A DNA stretch of 64,000 bases from Cryptomeria japonica (GCF_030272615.1 NC_081413.1:159462849-159526848), one strand, 5' to 3'; shown: positions 1 to 11,436, counted from the first letter of the stretch. A program made the numbers and translations. Notes: a model not told the origin generated them from the sequence alone.

Positions 1-1
1 A

Positions 2-814
2 CACAAGTTCATTATAACGGCAACAAAATACTTTACCAAATGGATAGAAGCAGTTCCCTTGACTACAGTGACTGGGAAACAAATTGCCTCTTTTATCCTA
101 AATTATCTGATTTGCAGATATGGTATTCCAAGTTCCATCATCACCGATAATGGATGGCCTTTCAAAAACCAAGATGTACAAGAACTATGTGAAAAATTCA
201 AAATCCAACATCGATTCTCTACACCATACTACCCACAGGGAAATGGTCAAGCAGAAGCATCTAACAAGACAATACTAAAAATCCTAAAGAAAATAGAGAA
301 TGATGCAGACAAAGATTGGCACGTACAACTTAATCTAGCACTTTGGGCATACAGAACCAACATCCGCACACCTATAGGAGCAACACCATACTCATTGGTA
401 TATGGATCAGAAGCCATTTTACCCCTGGAAGAAGAAATCCCATCTCTCAGAGTATCTTTGAAAGGTTTAATCCCAAATGAAGAGTATCGAGTTAACCGAC
501 TGCAAGAACTCAAACTATTAAATGAAAGACATCAGCATGCTAACACTCATCTCAAAGCATATCAGCAACACATGTGCAGGAGCTACAATCACAAGGTCAT
601 CCCTCGCAACTTCAAAATTGGTAACCTAGTCCTCAAAGAAAATCCAAGAAATCAGCAAGATTGAGAAAAGAAAGGGAAGTTTGAACCTAACTGGTTGGGT
701 CCCTATGTCATCATATCAATTTATGGATCAGGTGCCTATCAGCTAACAACTTCAGAAGGAGATGTGCTCAATGAACCAACTAATAGCATTCATCTGAAGA
801 AGTACTACACTTAA
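2..814 (+). pseudogene. Ty3/gypsy (Tat) integrase, C-terminal part of pol of element A
   Basis: The frame is open from the left edge and reads TATKYFTKWIEAVPL, then ITDNGWPF, then YYPQGNGQAEASNK, the usual integrase core order. The second Asp (TDNG) and the Glu (QAEASN) of the DDE triad are present, but the first Asp, normally in TATDYFTKW, reads Lys. The core continues into ALWAYRTNIRTPIGATPYSLVYG and a C-terminal domain ending NSIHLKKYYT. A single in-frame TGA at 662-664 splits the C-terminal domain, and the same frame then runs to the natural TAA at 812-814. It would have integrated element DNA in the nucleus, but the missing Asp and the stop make it inactive. The start of pol is outside the window. 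Confidence 0.9.
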
Positions 815-1567
815 GTAGCCTAGTGCACGAAAAAAGCCAAAACAAACAAAAAAATAAAAAAAATCTAGAAAAAGCAAAAAAAAACAAAGTACAATAAAAA
901 CAAATGGTGAAAACTAGGTAAACAAGCGCTCTTGTGAAAGAATGGCTCCTCTATCTATCTCCATACCATTTCATTTGTATCCTTAAAAACACTATCGGCC
1001 ATTACCCGACACTTAACACATATCCATTTAGGACATACTTAGCATAGTCACTATCCTGGTGTATCCATATATATCCACGTTCCACCATGGCTTGGAAATC
1101 ACTGTACATATTCACATCAAGAGACACACTCAGCTAGGGGCATTAAAATTGTCAAAACTTGAGAACATTCAAAACATCAAAATTATTTACAAAACTCAGA
1201 AGCATGGCATCCAACAAACAAAACTATGCTTCATCGCTAAAACAAAACAAGAAAATCACAGAAATACCAAGGATGGATGATTTTCTGAAGTACTAAATGT
1301 TGCATTATCGCATACAAATCTTGATTATTTTTGCATTTTGAACTTTTTTTACAAATTATTGGATTCTCTTCCTTTTCTCACTAAATGCTTCAAAGCTAGA
1401 GATCATGGGGAACTTCCAATATTTTCTTAGTCTTCTGTCTGGGAAGCGATCACTTGTACTGTGTGAATACTTGCCTCGAGATGTGATACATCGAATATCA
1501 CTGAAAGCCTGATTCCACTTCACACATACAAATGATTTAATCTTGTCTGTTTACGCAATATGCACTT

Positions 1568-1675
1568 AGGTCATCCTGGTTCAATTATACCTTGATGCTT
1601 GTGCTATCTTGCAAAATCAAACATCATGTAAATTTTTCTCAGGTCATTATGGTTCAATTATACCATTGTGCTTGT
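1568..1675 (+). repeat. 73-bp tandem duplication, 1.5 copies
   Basis: The phrase AGGTCAT(C/T)(C/A)TGGTTCAATTATACC starts at 1568 and again at 1641, each followed by a similar TTG(A)TGCTTGT segment. Confidence 0.7.
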
Positions 1676-1792
1676 CTAAATTTTCAACATATCCTAAACA
1701 AATCAATGCTCAATGATGATACCTACAAAGATAGCAAACAACATATGGTTATATCAGGATGGCACATGCAGAATGAGGATGCTCCAAAAACA

Positions 1793-1919
1793 TGGTTGCA
1801 TATCATTTTACAACTCGTTATATAGTTGCATATCATTTTACAAATTAGTTATTAGTTGCATATCATTTTTCAATTAATTGCATATCATTTTACACTTAGT
1901 TACATATCATTATCATACA
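1793..1919 (+). repeat. Tandem GTTGCATATCATTTTACAA repeat
   Basis: Four to five diverged copies of GTTGCATATCATTTTACAA, spaced about 22-32 bases apart, in the 3' noncoding region of A just upstream of the B insertion. Confidence 0.8.
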
Positions 1920-2643
1920 TCTCAAAGATACATTTCACAGCATACAAAATCATACATTTCATTTTTCAAGATATATCTCACAAACATATTAAAAGCATAC
2001 ATCTTGCATCATACATTATATAATATATTTAAGCATCATCATCATCACATAAAGAAAAGAACACATAAGCACATACATCCATATAGCACACCACATGATC
2101 AAAGATAATGATGTCGTATATATATGTAGCGTCGTAAATTGTACGCACTTGCTAGGGTGGTACAATTTCACACCTAGTTTAGCACCCGCCTTGGCACATT
2201 TTGCATTTTGCATTGCATTTCCCCTTTAGCACTTAATTAATTAAATTAATTAGGTCTAGGGTTCTATTTTATCATCTCCCATATCATAAAGTTGGGCCCT
2301 TTTCATTAAAGTGTGCCCCTTTCATTTTATTCTTCCAATACATCATTTAATCAAAAACCCTAATTAGGTCCTATTTTGAACTTGGGGGCTTGATTTCGGG
2401 GGTGAAAACATCTCGAAATCACCTGTAACTTCGGGATTCTCTCTAAAATCATCATATCCGACGGCCCTGAAAATTTGGTGAAAAGTTGTCAGGACCATGG
2501 CGCCCGGTGCACATGGTCCCGGACATTTTTCCCGAAATTTTGGGAGCACAATCCAATCATAAAATAAAGCTTAACCCCAATAAATTGGCGGGATATTCAA
2601 TCTCTAGGTCGGCTTAAAGTTGGAATTAAGACCTAGGGTTTCA

Positions 2644-2650
2644 TATATAA
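2644..2650 (+). promoter_or_regulatory. TATA box of B 5' LTR
   Basis: TATATAA followed by GAGCTCTC. The same arrangement recurs at 9493-9499 in the 3' LTR and, as TATAAATAGAGCTCTC, in the LTR of element A. Confidence 0.7.
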
Positions 2651-3261
2651 GAGCTCTCTTTCTTCATTTGAAGGGAGGGGATTTTTGGCTTTCAAGGACC
2701 TTCTATGCAGCGAAAGAGCAGATCTTTGAAGACTTCAACAACATTCAACATCCTTCTATCAAGCATTCATCAATTTCATTCATCCACTTAGGGCTTGGAA
2801 GACATTGAAGAGCAATAGGAGATTACCGACTGAAGATTGGCTTGTACTCCTCCCTTGAGGGTTGGGTATGATTTCATGTTGTTTTCATGTCTTTGCATAA
2901 GCTTCAATATATCCTTTATTCATGCTTTAGATCACTTTGCATCTTGATTTAGAGCATTTACATTATCATTTACAAGCAATTAGGGTTTACTTTCTAGGTT
3001 GCTCTAGTTTGCTTTCTTGCATTTAAGGACCTTGCACACACACTAGGTCTGCACACACAATACATTTTACAATACAACTTAGCTATTCTTGGAGGTGGAA
3101 ATCATCAAAGCGGGGGTTTGACTAAGGCAAAACCCTATATAGCCGCCCAAACACCTTTTCAGATACAAGTGCAGGTTTCGGGACTCGGATGACACCGCAA
3201 GTTGCAGATCCGGGAGAAGCAGACTGAGACCGACCTTCCCACCAAATTTCAAAGCAAAAGA

Positions 3262-3350
3262 CCAGGACAGGGGCGTGGGGCACCCTGGTCCTTCCAGGAC
3301 AGGGGCGCTGGGCGCCCTGGTCCCTGGGACAGGGGCGCTGGGCGCCCTGG
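3262..3350 (+). repeat. GC-rich tandem units in B LTR
   Basis: Three units of about 30 bp containing ACAGGGGCG..GGGC(G/A)CCCTGGTCC. The second and third units contain GGCGCC palindromes. The 3' LTR has only two units (about 10112-10172). Confidence 0.85.
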
Positions 3351-3798
3351 TCCTCCTGACAGACAGCATTTTCAGCATTTTTGATAGCTTTTCCAGAGTG
3401 CAAAACAACAGTTTCCGGAGCAGTTTCAGGGGCAGAATCAGGACAGTGGTGCCCGTGCCCCCGTCTCGAACATTTTCAGTCAGATTTTAACTCCGGGTAC
3501 ACATTTGCATTCTTGTCTTGTCCTTGTGTTTACAGCTTTCCATCATTTAAGTTCAATTCTGTAATCTTGTTATTAGTTCATACTTGCACTTTGGGGTTAG
3601 GAATTGAACTTGCATCATTTCATCTTTCAATTACAACAAAGGAATAGAAATCCTAATAGGTAGCCTGTGGCTCTCTCTTCCACAAGAAGAAGTAGCCAAT
3701 TGTGTGATACCTCTAGGCTCTTTCGTATTCCACAAGTGTGTGGTTGAAAGTGAGATTAGGGCATGTTTGCTTAGTGTCACTTTTTCTCCCACACATTT

Positions 3799-3816
3799 TG
3801 GTGAACCCGACGTGAA
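3799..3816 (+). other. Primer-binding site of element B
   Basis: TGGTGAACCCGACGTGAA begins three bases after the 5' LTR. TGG matches the complement of a tRNA CCA end. I do not assign the tRNA. Confidence 0.6.
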
Positions 3817-4130
3817 CTCCAATCTTCTCTAATTCTGATTTATGTTTTCAAATTTGAGTGTTTATGCTATTTCAAATTCAAATTTGTATTCACAAGCTTT
3901 AATTTCTTGCAAGATTCAAAAAATTTAGAGGAAATTTTTGCTAAAACCCTAATTTTTCAATTCAAAGTTGAACTTGTGGATAACTTAATTGGATCAATAA
4001 TTTCAAATCTGATTTAGGAACTCATTTGAATCATAAATTTTATCTACATTCTAAGTTCTTGCATTGGTTAAAATTGAACATTTTCTTCTATTTTGCATGT
4101 GTTATCATTTGAAAGAGGAAAATTGTTGTC

Positions 4131-7100
4131 ATGATGCATTCATTTCATAGATGTGATAATGGGTTAGCTTCCCTTGTTTCAATTTTTCCTTCTCCTAAAG
4201 AACCTCCCCCCATCTATAACAACATTTTAGTGCCTAAAAGAGTTTCTACCAATCCCTTTGAGACTCTCCCATGCTCTAAGGATGAAGTCTTTAAGAGTGA
4301 TCTAGGTAATTCTCCTAAAATGTGCCCTTCCTATTTAGCTATCCTAGAGGAAGAGAATGATATCATAAACACCTTTCTTAATGTTACTTCACCTTCCCTC
4401 CATGATGCCTCTCTAAGTGAAAAGGTATTTATGGACATTGAATTATTTTCTCCTAAAGTTGGTCCTTCCAATGGGGGCATGTTAGTGCAACAAGAGGTTA
4501 TGAACACTTCTTTCAAAGATCTCCTCCCTAAGCATGAATCTTTGGAGAAATGTGTTCATGTTCCTCCTAAAAAACACTCCCTTCATGAGGATCCTTTTGT
4601 GCAAGAAGATGACATTATCCCTACATTTCCTATTGATGGCATTTCCTTTTCCAACAAGATTCCCACTAGATATGATGAATTAATGATAAATGCTTACCCT
4701 TCTCCTAAAGTTTGTCTTACACATAAGCATCCCTTAGAGAAAGAAGATGAAATAATAAGCAATTTCCTTAATTCTCTCTCCCCTAAAGATCATATTGAAC
4801 ATATTTTGAGGAAAGAGGATGAGTTTAACACATCTATTGATTCTCTCCCTTCTAAGGATGAGGAATTAATAAACAATGTTATCTCCTCTGCCGAAATTGA
4901 CAATACTTCAAACATTCCTTTCAACCACTTCACTATTTGGGATGAACCATTAGAAGAAGGTGTAGATTATTCTCTCTCCCTTGATAATTTCTCACCTTCC
5001 TTGAATCTCAATTATTCTCCCTCTAAAAATAAAGCATCTCCCTCTCCTCAACTTGGTTCTACTCATAAGGATACCCTAGTTCAAAGCAAGATGGTTAACA
5101 TCTCTTTCAAAGATCTCCCTCTCAAAAGTGAGACTTTAGAGAGTAATGTTGATCCTTCTCCTAGAGAGTTTATTCCCCATGTAGATCCTTTGATGATAGA
5201 GGATGATATGACCTTTCCTAGTATTACTCTCCCTACTAGAACATCAATGCCTATTCCTTGTCTCTCTCCTAAAATTGATTTAATCCATGATAAGATTTTA
5301 GTGCAAGAGAAGACTATCAATAATTCTTCCAACACTTTTGTTCATTCCTCTAAACCATCCTCAATTAATTTGATACATGTGAATGAAACACCTAACAAAC
5401 CTCTCTTCACTGTCCAAGGTGCTTGTCCTTCTCAAAATTCTCAACCTTTAAATAAGCCTATCTTAGTGGTTCAAGGTGGTTATGCTAATGATTCTTTTTG
5501 CACTCCTAAGAAACCTATTATTACTGTGCAAGGAGGTTATTCTTCTAAGAGCCCTTATGAGTATGCTAAGCAACTAACTAGAGAGAGTTATCATGCGGTT
5601 GCTCATACCTATAACACAAGAAACAATAGGCAACCTAATCCTCCTCCAGTTATCCCAACTTCACTTCCTCCTTCTCAACCAATTCTTCCGCAAGCTCCAC
5701 GTATTTCACAAGTTCTTGGTAAGGAATATGATCTCATAGAACAACTTAAAGCTACCCCTGCTAAGATATCCCTTTGGGATTTGATCCAAACTTCTTCCGC
5801 TCATCATGGAATGTTACAAGATGCCTTGAAAGATTTGAATGTTCCTCCACCGAATACATCTAGTAATATAGCATCTTTGGTTAATTCTGTGATGAATCCT
5901 AAAGCTCAAATTGTGTTTACCCAAGATGAGTTGCCTACTAGTGAAATTCAACATCAATATGATCCCTTGATGATTGTGGTTATCATAAATGATACTACTA
6001 TAAGACGAACACTGGTAGATAATGGCTCTGGCCTTAATGTGTGTAGCATTAATCTATTGCATAAGATGAATGTGGATACATCCCTTATTGAGCCTGACTC
6101 TCGTCCCATTCGAGGCTTTGATAATGTGGCTAAGTCTTCATTAGGTATTATCACCTTACCCATCACAGTGGGACCTGTTACTTTGCCTACTCCTATCCAT
6201 GTTATGTCGGGAAATCTAACATACAACTTGTTATTAGGGAGACCTTGGATTCATGGTATGCAAGCTGTCCCCTCTACATTGCATAGACAAGTTAAATTCA
6301 TTTATAACAATAAGACATATACCTTGATAGGTGATACTAATTTTCAAGCTTGTTTGCAAACATCTACTTCCAAAGGGAGTTCTTCTAAATCTTCCTCTTC
6401 TAGTGATGACTCTTTACCTATGGACAAATCATCATCCTCTGATAATCAAAATTCTTTGAATGAAGATTCTTCTCAACTTGAATCTACACATGAAGAGGCT
6501 TTTGATCCTGAGAAGGTTCTCACTGAAGACGATTGGGGATCTCTTGATTTTAATCCCACCTTTGTAGGTGAGTATAGGGTTCCTCCTAGAGAGGTTAAAC
6601 TTAAAAAGAAGGAAGAAACTAGAGATCAATCAGTCTTACTTGAACCTATGAGCAATAATTTTGTGGCCGCTTCTCAAACTTCTTCTCCTCACACCTTTAA
6701 TTCTGAAGAATTGGATTCTTTGTCTTATGAAAAACCACCTTCTCTTCCTGAAATGGTTGATCATTATGGTCGTGGTTTTCGCATTTTTGCTAAGCATGGG
6801 TATCATGGAAATGGTTGTGGTGCTCATGAACAAGGGATAAAAGTTCCTCTAGAGACTAATTTTCATAATTATGCCTTTGGACTCGGCTATAATCCCTGCA
6901 AATGCACTAAAGCATCTAAAAGACCATCTCTCAATGTGAATGCTATATTTAGTAGTGATGATGATCTCACTTCAACTAAATCATCTTCTGCTTCTATCAA
7001 CTCTCATTCCCCTCATAAGGAAATCTTGGCGATGAACAAATCTCTTTATGAATCCCCTCAAATTTCTAAATCCACTTATGAATCTTTATCTCCTATTCAT

Positions 7101-7283
7101 CACAAAGTCCTTTCCTCCAGGGATAAGGCTCTAATAAATTACACTCATCCCTCTTCTAAGATTTCTTGTGACTTTTCTTCTTCAATTTTTATCACTTTAT
7201 ACATGTTTTTGATCTCACTTATAGTTGAGCATTTAGCATGTCATATTCAAATACCTCATTCAATCTATCATGTCTTTAAATAA
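4131..7283 (+). CDS. 1050-residue gag/protease-like polyprotein of B with G-patch-like segment
   Basis: This is the only long ORF of element B, uninterrupted from the ATG at 4131. Residues 1 to about 415 are Ser/Pro/Asp-rich with loosely repeated SPK..H..L..E blocks. Residues about 420-475 hold three copies of KP(L/I)xxVQG(A/G). A stretch near residue 550 (LWDLIQTSSAHHGMLQDAL) matches what precedes the protease in Tat elements. The retropepsin-like domain spans about 610-735, with active-site DNGSG at 630-634 and LLLGRPWIHG toward its end. A Ser-rich linker follows. Residues about 878-912 (GRGFRIFAKHGYHGNGCGAH) resemble a degenerate G-patch, as seen after protease in some retroelements. I find no capsid (Retrotrans_gag) domain, zinc knuckle, polymerase or integrase. 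The last 25 residues are hydrophobic. The open frame implies recent selection or a young copy. Confidence 0.9.
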   Translation: MMHSFHRCDNGLASLVSIFPSPKEPPPIYNNILVPKRVSTNPFETLPCSKDEVFKSDLGNSPKMCPSYLAILEEENDIINTFLNVTSPSLHDASLSEKVFMDIELFSPKVGPSNGGMLVQQEVMNTSFKDLLPKHESLEKCVHVPPKKHSLHEDPFVQEDDIIPTFPIDGISFSNKIPTRYDELMINAYPSPKVCLTHKHPLEKEDEIISNFLNSLSPKDHIEHILRKEDEFNTSIDSLPSKDEELINNVISSAEIDNTSNIPFNHFTIWDEPLEEGVDYSLSLDNFSPSLNLNYSPSKNKASPSPQLGSTHKDTLVQSKMVNISFKDLPLKSETLESNVDPSPREFIPHVDPLMIEDDMTFPSITLPTRTSMPIPCLSPKIDLIHDKILVQEKTINNSSNTFVHSSKPSSINLIHVNETPNKPLFTVQGACPSQNSQPLNKPILVVQGGYANDSFCTPKKPIITVQGGYSSKSPYEYAKQLTRESYHAVAHTYNTRNNRQPNPPPVIPTSLPPSQPILPQAPRISQVLGKEYDLIEQLKATPAKISLWDLIQTSSAHHGMLQDALKDLNVPPPNTSSNIASLVNSVMNPKAQIVFTQDELPTSEIQHQYDPLMIVVIINDTTIRRTLVDNGSGLNVCSINLLHKMNVDTSLIEPDSRPIRGFDNVAKSSLGIITLPITVGPVTLPTPIHVMSGNLTYNLLLGRPWIHGMQAVPSTLHRQVKFIYNNKTYTLIGDTNFQACLQTSTSKGSSSKSSSSSDDSLPMDKSSSSDNQNSLNEDSSQLESTHEEAFDPEKVLTEDDWGSLDFNPTFVGEYRVPPREVKLKKKEETRDQSVLLEPMSNNFVAASQTSSPHTFNSEELDSLSYEKPPSLPEMVDHYGRGFRIFAKHGYHGNGCGAHEQGIKVPLETNFHNYAFGLGYNPCKCTKASKRPSLNVNAIFSSDDDLTSTKSSSASINSHSPHKEILAMNKSLYESPQISKSTYESLSPIHHKVLSSRDKALINYTHPSSKISCDFSSSIFITLYMFLISLIVEHLACHIQIPHSIYHVFK

Positions 7284-8958
7284 CATTAATGGCTGTTATA
7301 TTGATCATCATTATGTGACATTGGTAGCTCATTTACTGGGGGCTCATTGTCATTCATGATGGTACAATTTCAGGTGCAATCATATTTTTTGAAGCAACAT
7401 AATAGCCTAATTTTCTTGTTCCTATGGGGACAAGAGTGATTTCATACATCTCTTCTTTTGCTTATGTCCAAATCTCTCCCTAGAAGATTGTGTAAGTCCT
7501 TCTCATTGACCTTATCCTTGGGAGGCAATGATCTTTCCTTATTTTTATCTAAGGATCCACTTTTTCCTATTTTTTGGATGGTGTGGACTTTATTACTTGA
7601 TGTTATGCCTTGTACGCATTTGTTGTTGTTTGTTCAAGGATTCTCTCTTACAAGAGGTGTAAGTCCTTGACTACAACCTCTTTTGCACTGGGTAAAATAC
7701 ATCCATAATGAATTCACTCTCCTAATTGGGTTAAAAAGAGCATCATCCTTCATTAAGAATCACTTTCACCTCACAAAAGAAGGAAGTATTGCATTCTTAT
7801 TCTCTTCTTTGTCTTATTCTAGAAGATGTTATATTTGTCTAAGACAATTCTTCTCGGGGATAGGTGTCTTTTGTACAAAGATCTCTTCTCCTCTAAGGAT
7901 CTCCTTTACACATACTACAAGATATCCATTTTTCAACTATCTTATCCTTGCTTAAAGAGTGCAAAACTCTCTTGCTTGGATCTATGACATTGTTGCATTT
8001 TTGGGGTATCTTCTCTTGTGATGAAGGTAGGTATCCTTGTTCTAATTTTCTTATGACATAAACATTACACTTTTTGAGCAATGGGTCATTCTCAGAACCA
8101 GAGCACAGACTCTTAGAGCGAGATGTCTCCATTTTTCTTTTATGCAAGGTGATTATTCTCGGAACCAGAGCACAGACTCTTAGAGGGAGATGTCACGCTT
8201 TTGTATTATACATATACAGGTTGTAGCATACTCGGGCATAGACTCCTATGAGATGTTTCTAACCTCACTTACACACACATGCACGAGGTTGAGTGGAACT
8301 AGCGGCATAAGGCTAGACTTTCTCACTCTCCTCCCTTACATGGATCACCTAGACAGACTCTAGGGGCTAGTTTTCCATGTCCTTTTTCCCATGGATCACC
8401 TAGACAAGATCTAGGGGCGAGAAGTCCATGTTTTCTCTCTCACTATTCTTCTCATGGATCACCAATGTGTGTGTTCATGCCTTTTTCCTTTCTTTTCTTC
8501 TCTTTGCATTTTGTTTCCATTTACATCCTTCATCTTGTGTTAGAGAACTCCCAAATCCTCACACTCTTTGTTGTGTTGGAATTGAGATTTAGTCCTCTTT
8601 CTTACCAAATGATTCTCCATTAGTTTTTGATCTCATATCAAATCTTCTTGTGAGCATTTGTCATCAATATTCTTTAACAATTCGAAGTGGTAAACATGAT
8701 ACCCTGTTTCAACTCACTAAAATTAGCAAGCCGAAACAAGGGGGCATATAGCTACCCTCGAATTTTCATCACCTTCCTTAGTAAGCATTAGGTGATTTTG
8801 TGATCTAACGTGTGTTTTGTAGGGTGCGGTTCCTAACTGTGTACTGCAAATACCGCTGGGGGCTTCGTTCGACAGACTTATGGATATATCCTTTTTCAAA
8901 TAATGTTTACTTTTCTATACTTTAGCTTGCATATGCACGTAGTGTTCATATGACCGCT
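7284..8958 (+). other. 3' noncoding region of element B
   Basis: 1.7 kb without a supported gene. It is T- and C-rich, with short near-repeats such as CCAGAGCACAGACTCTTAGAG (twice, near 8099 and 8167) and CATGGATCACCTAGACA (twice, near 8339 and 8392). It lies between the ORF and the polypurine tract. Confidence 0.7.
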
Positions 8959-8973
8959 AAAGTGGGGGCTAAA
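8959..8973 (+). other. Polypurine tract of element B
   Basis: AAAGTGGGGGCTAAA abuts the 3' LTR and would prime plus-strand DNA synthesis. It resembles the tract of element A (AAAGAGGGGCAAAA). Confidence 0.8.
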
Positions 8974-10614
8974 TGTAGCGTCGTAAATTGTACGCACTTG
9001 CTAGGGTGGTACAATTTCACACCTAGTTTAGCACCTGCCTTGGCGCATTTTGCATTTTGCATTGCATTTCCCCTTTAGCACTTAATTAATTAAATTAATT
9101 AGGTCTAGGGTTCTATTTTATCATCTCCCATATCATAAAGTTGGGCCCTTTTCATTAAAGTGTGCCCCTTTCATTTTATTCTTCCAATACATCATTTAAT
9201 CAAAAACCCTAATTAGGTCCTATTTTGAACTTAGGGGCTTGATTTCAGGGGTCAAAACATCTCGAAATCACCTGGAACTTCGGGATTCTCTTTAAAATCA
9301 TCATATCCGACGGCCCTGAAAATTTGGTGAAAAGTTGTCGGGACCGTGGCACCCGATGCACATGGTCCCGGACACTTTTCCCGAAATTTTGGGAGCACAA
9401 TCCAATCATAAAATAAAGCTTAACCCCAAGAAATTGGCGGGATATTCAATCTCTAGGTCGGCCTAAAGTTGGAATTAAGACCTAGGGTTTCATATATAAG
9501 AGCTCTCTTTCTTCATTTGAAGGGAGGGGATTTTTGGCTTTCAAGGACCTTCTATGCAGTGAAAGAGAAGATCTTTGAAGACTTCAACAACATTCAACAT
9601 CCTTCTATCAAGCATTCATCAATTTCATTCATCCACTTAGGGCTTGGAAGACATTGAAGAGCAATAGGAGATTACCGACTGAAGATTGGCTTGTACTCCT
9701 CCCTTGAGGGTTGGGTATGATTTCATGTTGTTTTCATGTCTTTGCATAAGCTTCAATATATCCTTTATTCATGCTTTATATCACTTTGCATCTTGATTTA
9801 GAGCATTTACATTATCATTTACAAGCAATTAGGGTTTACTTTCTAGGTTGCTCTAGTTTGCTTTCTTGCATTTAAGGACCTTGCACACACACTAGGTCTG
9901 CACACACAATACATTTTACAATACAACTTGGCTATTCGTGGAGGTGGAAATCACTGAAGCGGGGGTTTGACTAAGGCAAAACCCTATATAGCCGCCCAAA
10001 CACCTTTTCAGATATAAGTGCAGGTTTCGGGACTTGGACGACGCCGCAAGTTGCAGATCCAGGAGAAGCAGACTGAGACCGACCTTCCCACCAAATTTCA
10101 GAGCAAAAGACTAGGACAGGGGCATGGGGTGCCCTGGTCCTTCCAGGACAGGGGCGCTGGGCGCCCTGGTCCTCCTGACAGACAGCATTTTCAGCATTTT
10201 TGACAGCTTTTCCAGAGTGCAAAACAGCAGTTTCCGGAGCAGTTTCAGGGGCAGAATCAGGACAGTGGCGCCCGCGCCCCCATCTCGAACATTTTTAGTC
10301 AGATTTTAACTCTGGGTACGCATTTGCATTCTTGTCTTGTCCTTGTGTTTACAGCTTTCCATCATTTAAGTTCAATTCTGTAATCTTGTTATTAGTTCAT
10401 ACTTGCACTTTGGGGTTAGGGATTGAACTTGCATCATTTCATCTTTCAATTACAACAAAGGAATAGAAATCCTAATAGGTAGCTCGTGGCTCTCTCTTCC
10501 ACAAGAAGAAGTAGCCAATTGTGTGATACCTCTAGGCTCTTTCGTATTCCACAAGTGTGTGGTTGAAAGTGAGATTAGGGCATATTTGCTTAGTGTCTCT
10601 TTTTCTCCTACACA
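8974..10614 (+). repeat. 3' LTR of element B
   Basis: 1641 bp, matching 2125-3795 throughout. It is one GC-rich unit shorter. It is followed by ATATA, the target duplication. Confidence 0.95.
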
Positions 10615-10992
10615 ATATATATCTCCAAAAAATGATCAAAATGTACAAAATCTATCATCTTTGTATCCAGTACAAAGAATACAATGATCTAAAATAAAAT
10701 AGAGACCACGTCTCTCAAGTATGGCTATCCCCTGACGGAGATGGTCTAGCTCCAGATGTCCCTATCCTCGGATCTCCAGGGGGATCCTGTCTCAATGGCC
10801 CTGTCACACCTCGGCTCTCAGACTGCGACTCAGTATCTCGAGATTGACTAGATCTCGACTGTGTGAAGCTCTGTACTTGGCGATCCTGGGGTACCGCAAC
10901 CTCATAATGCCGATGGTAGTACTTTGCCTCCTGAGCTCTCAAAGATAGCTCTCTCAAGGTGTCTCTCATCGGACCACCTGCCGTTGCCCTTT

Positions 10993-11422
10993 TGTTGAAA
11001 TGTGGCGACTGATTAGCAAAGTACTGTACACTCAGCACGTATCCCCGCCGGGGTTCGGGGCTGGGCCGGGCCCCGGGCAGGGGTTTGGGAGTGGTAGCCC
11101 CTGAGAAATTTTTTTTTGCCATTTTTGTTGATGAAAACCGACATTGTAATAAAACCCTAAAAAAGGCCAACTTTGTTTGTTGCCCTAAAAACGCATGTTA
11201 TAAGCCGCTGGAATGCTTAAGGCATTGTAAGGTTGATGTACTGTTTTTGCTGGATAATAAGAAAGATTGGACGGCTTTGTATGGTGGACATAACCCATTA
11301 TGGGTGAACCACGTTAAATCTCTGTGTTATCTGTGTCCTGTTTTATTTCTTTATCTTTTGTATTTAAATCTGCATATAATTGTTAGTTCATATTTGCTTC
11401 GGATCTGCTTGAAACCCTAACA
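10993..11422 (+). repeat. 5' LTR of Tork copia
   Basis: 430 bp, TG to CA, paired with 15542-15971. Confidence 0.95.
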
Positions 11423-11424
11423 AT

Positions 11425-11436
11425 TGGTATCAGAGC
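11425..11436 (+). other. Primer-binding site (initiator Met tRNA)
   Basis: TGGTATCAGAGC, the standard plant copia site complementary to the 3' end of initiator Met tRNA, two bases after the LTR. Confidence 0.9.

Larger units (their letters stand above)
815..2124 (+). other. 3' noncoding region of element A
   Basis: No supported gene. The first 100 bases are A-rich. The rest is AT-rich with short tandem repeats (1568-1675 and 1793-1919). It lies between integrase and the point where element B inserted, so it belongs to the 3' untranslated part of A, a region known in Tat/Ogre elements to vary fast and to seed satellites. Confidence 0.7.
2125..3795 (+). repeat. 5' LTR of element B
   Basis: 1671 bp, TG at the start and CA at the end, near-identical to 8974-10614. 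It carries a TATA box at 2644 and three GC-rich 30-bp units near 3262-3350. It drives transcription of the B ORF in the plus direction. Confidence 0.95.
2125..10614 (+). mobile_element. Complete non-autonomous Ty3/gypsy element B (8.49 kb)
   Basis: Two long LTRs (1671 and 1641 bp) start TGTAGCGTCG and end CACA. ATATA directly precedes 2125 and directly follows 10614, giving a 5-bp target duplication. Between the LTRs there are a primer site, one long ORF with protease and G-patch-like segments, and a polypurine tract. There is no reverse transcriptase, RNase H or integrase, so it must depend on enzymes supplied in trans. By eye the LTRs differ at about 3 percent of positions, mostly transitions, plus one 30-bp repeat unit, so this is the youngest insertion for which I could compare both LTRs. 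It sits in the 3' region of element A. Confidence 0.95.

Noticed and set aside
2364-2808. Short ORFs in the B LTR (and their twins at 9469-9657)
   Set aside because: LTR sequence with promoter elements; coding in no recognised family.
3079-3647. Several overlapping Pro/Gly-rich ORFs on both strands
   Set aside because: All lie within the GC-rich repeat area of the B LTR, recur in the 3' LTR copy, and have no family match.
10715-11170. 151-residue minus ORF as a gene
   Set aside because: Its first part is antisense of the Tork 5' LTR; only the part below 10988 belongs to the mobile-domain tail. It is a chance fusion created by the insertion.
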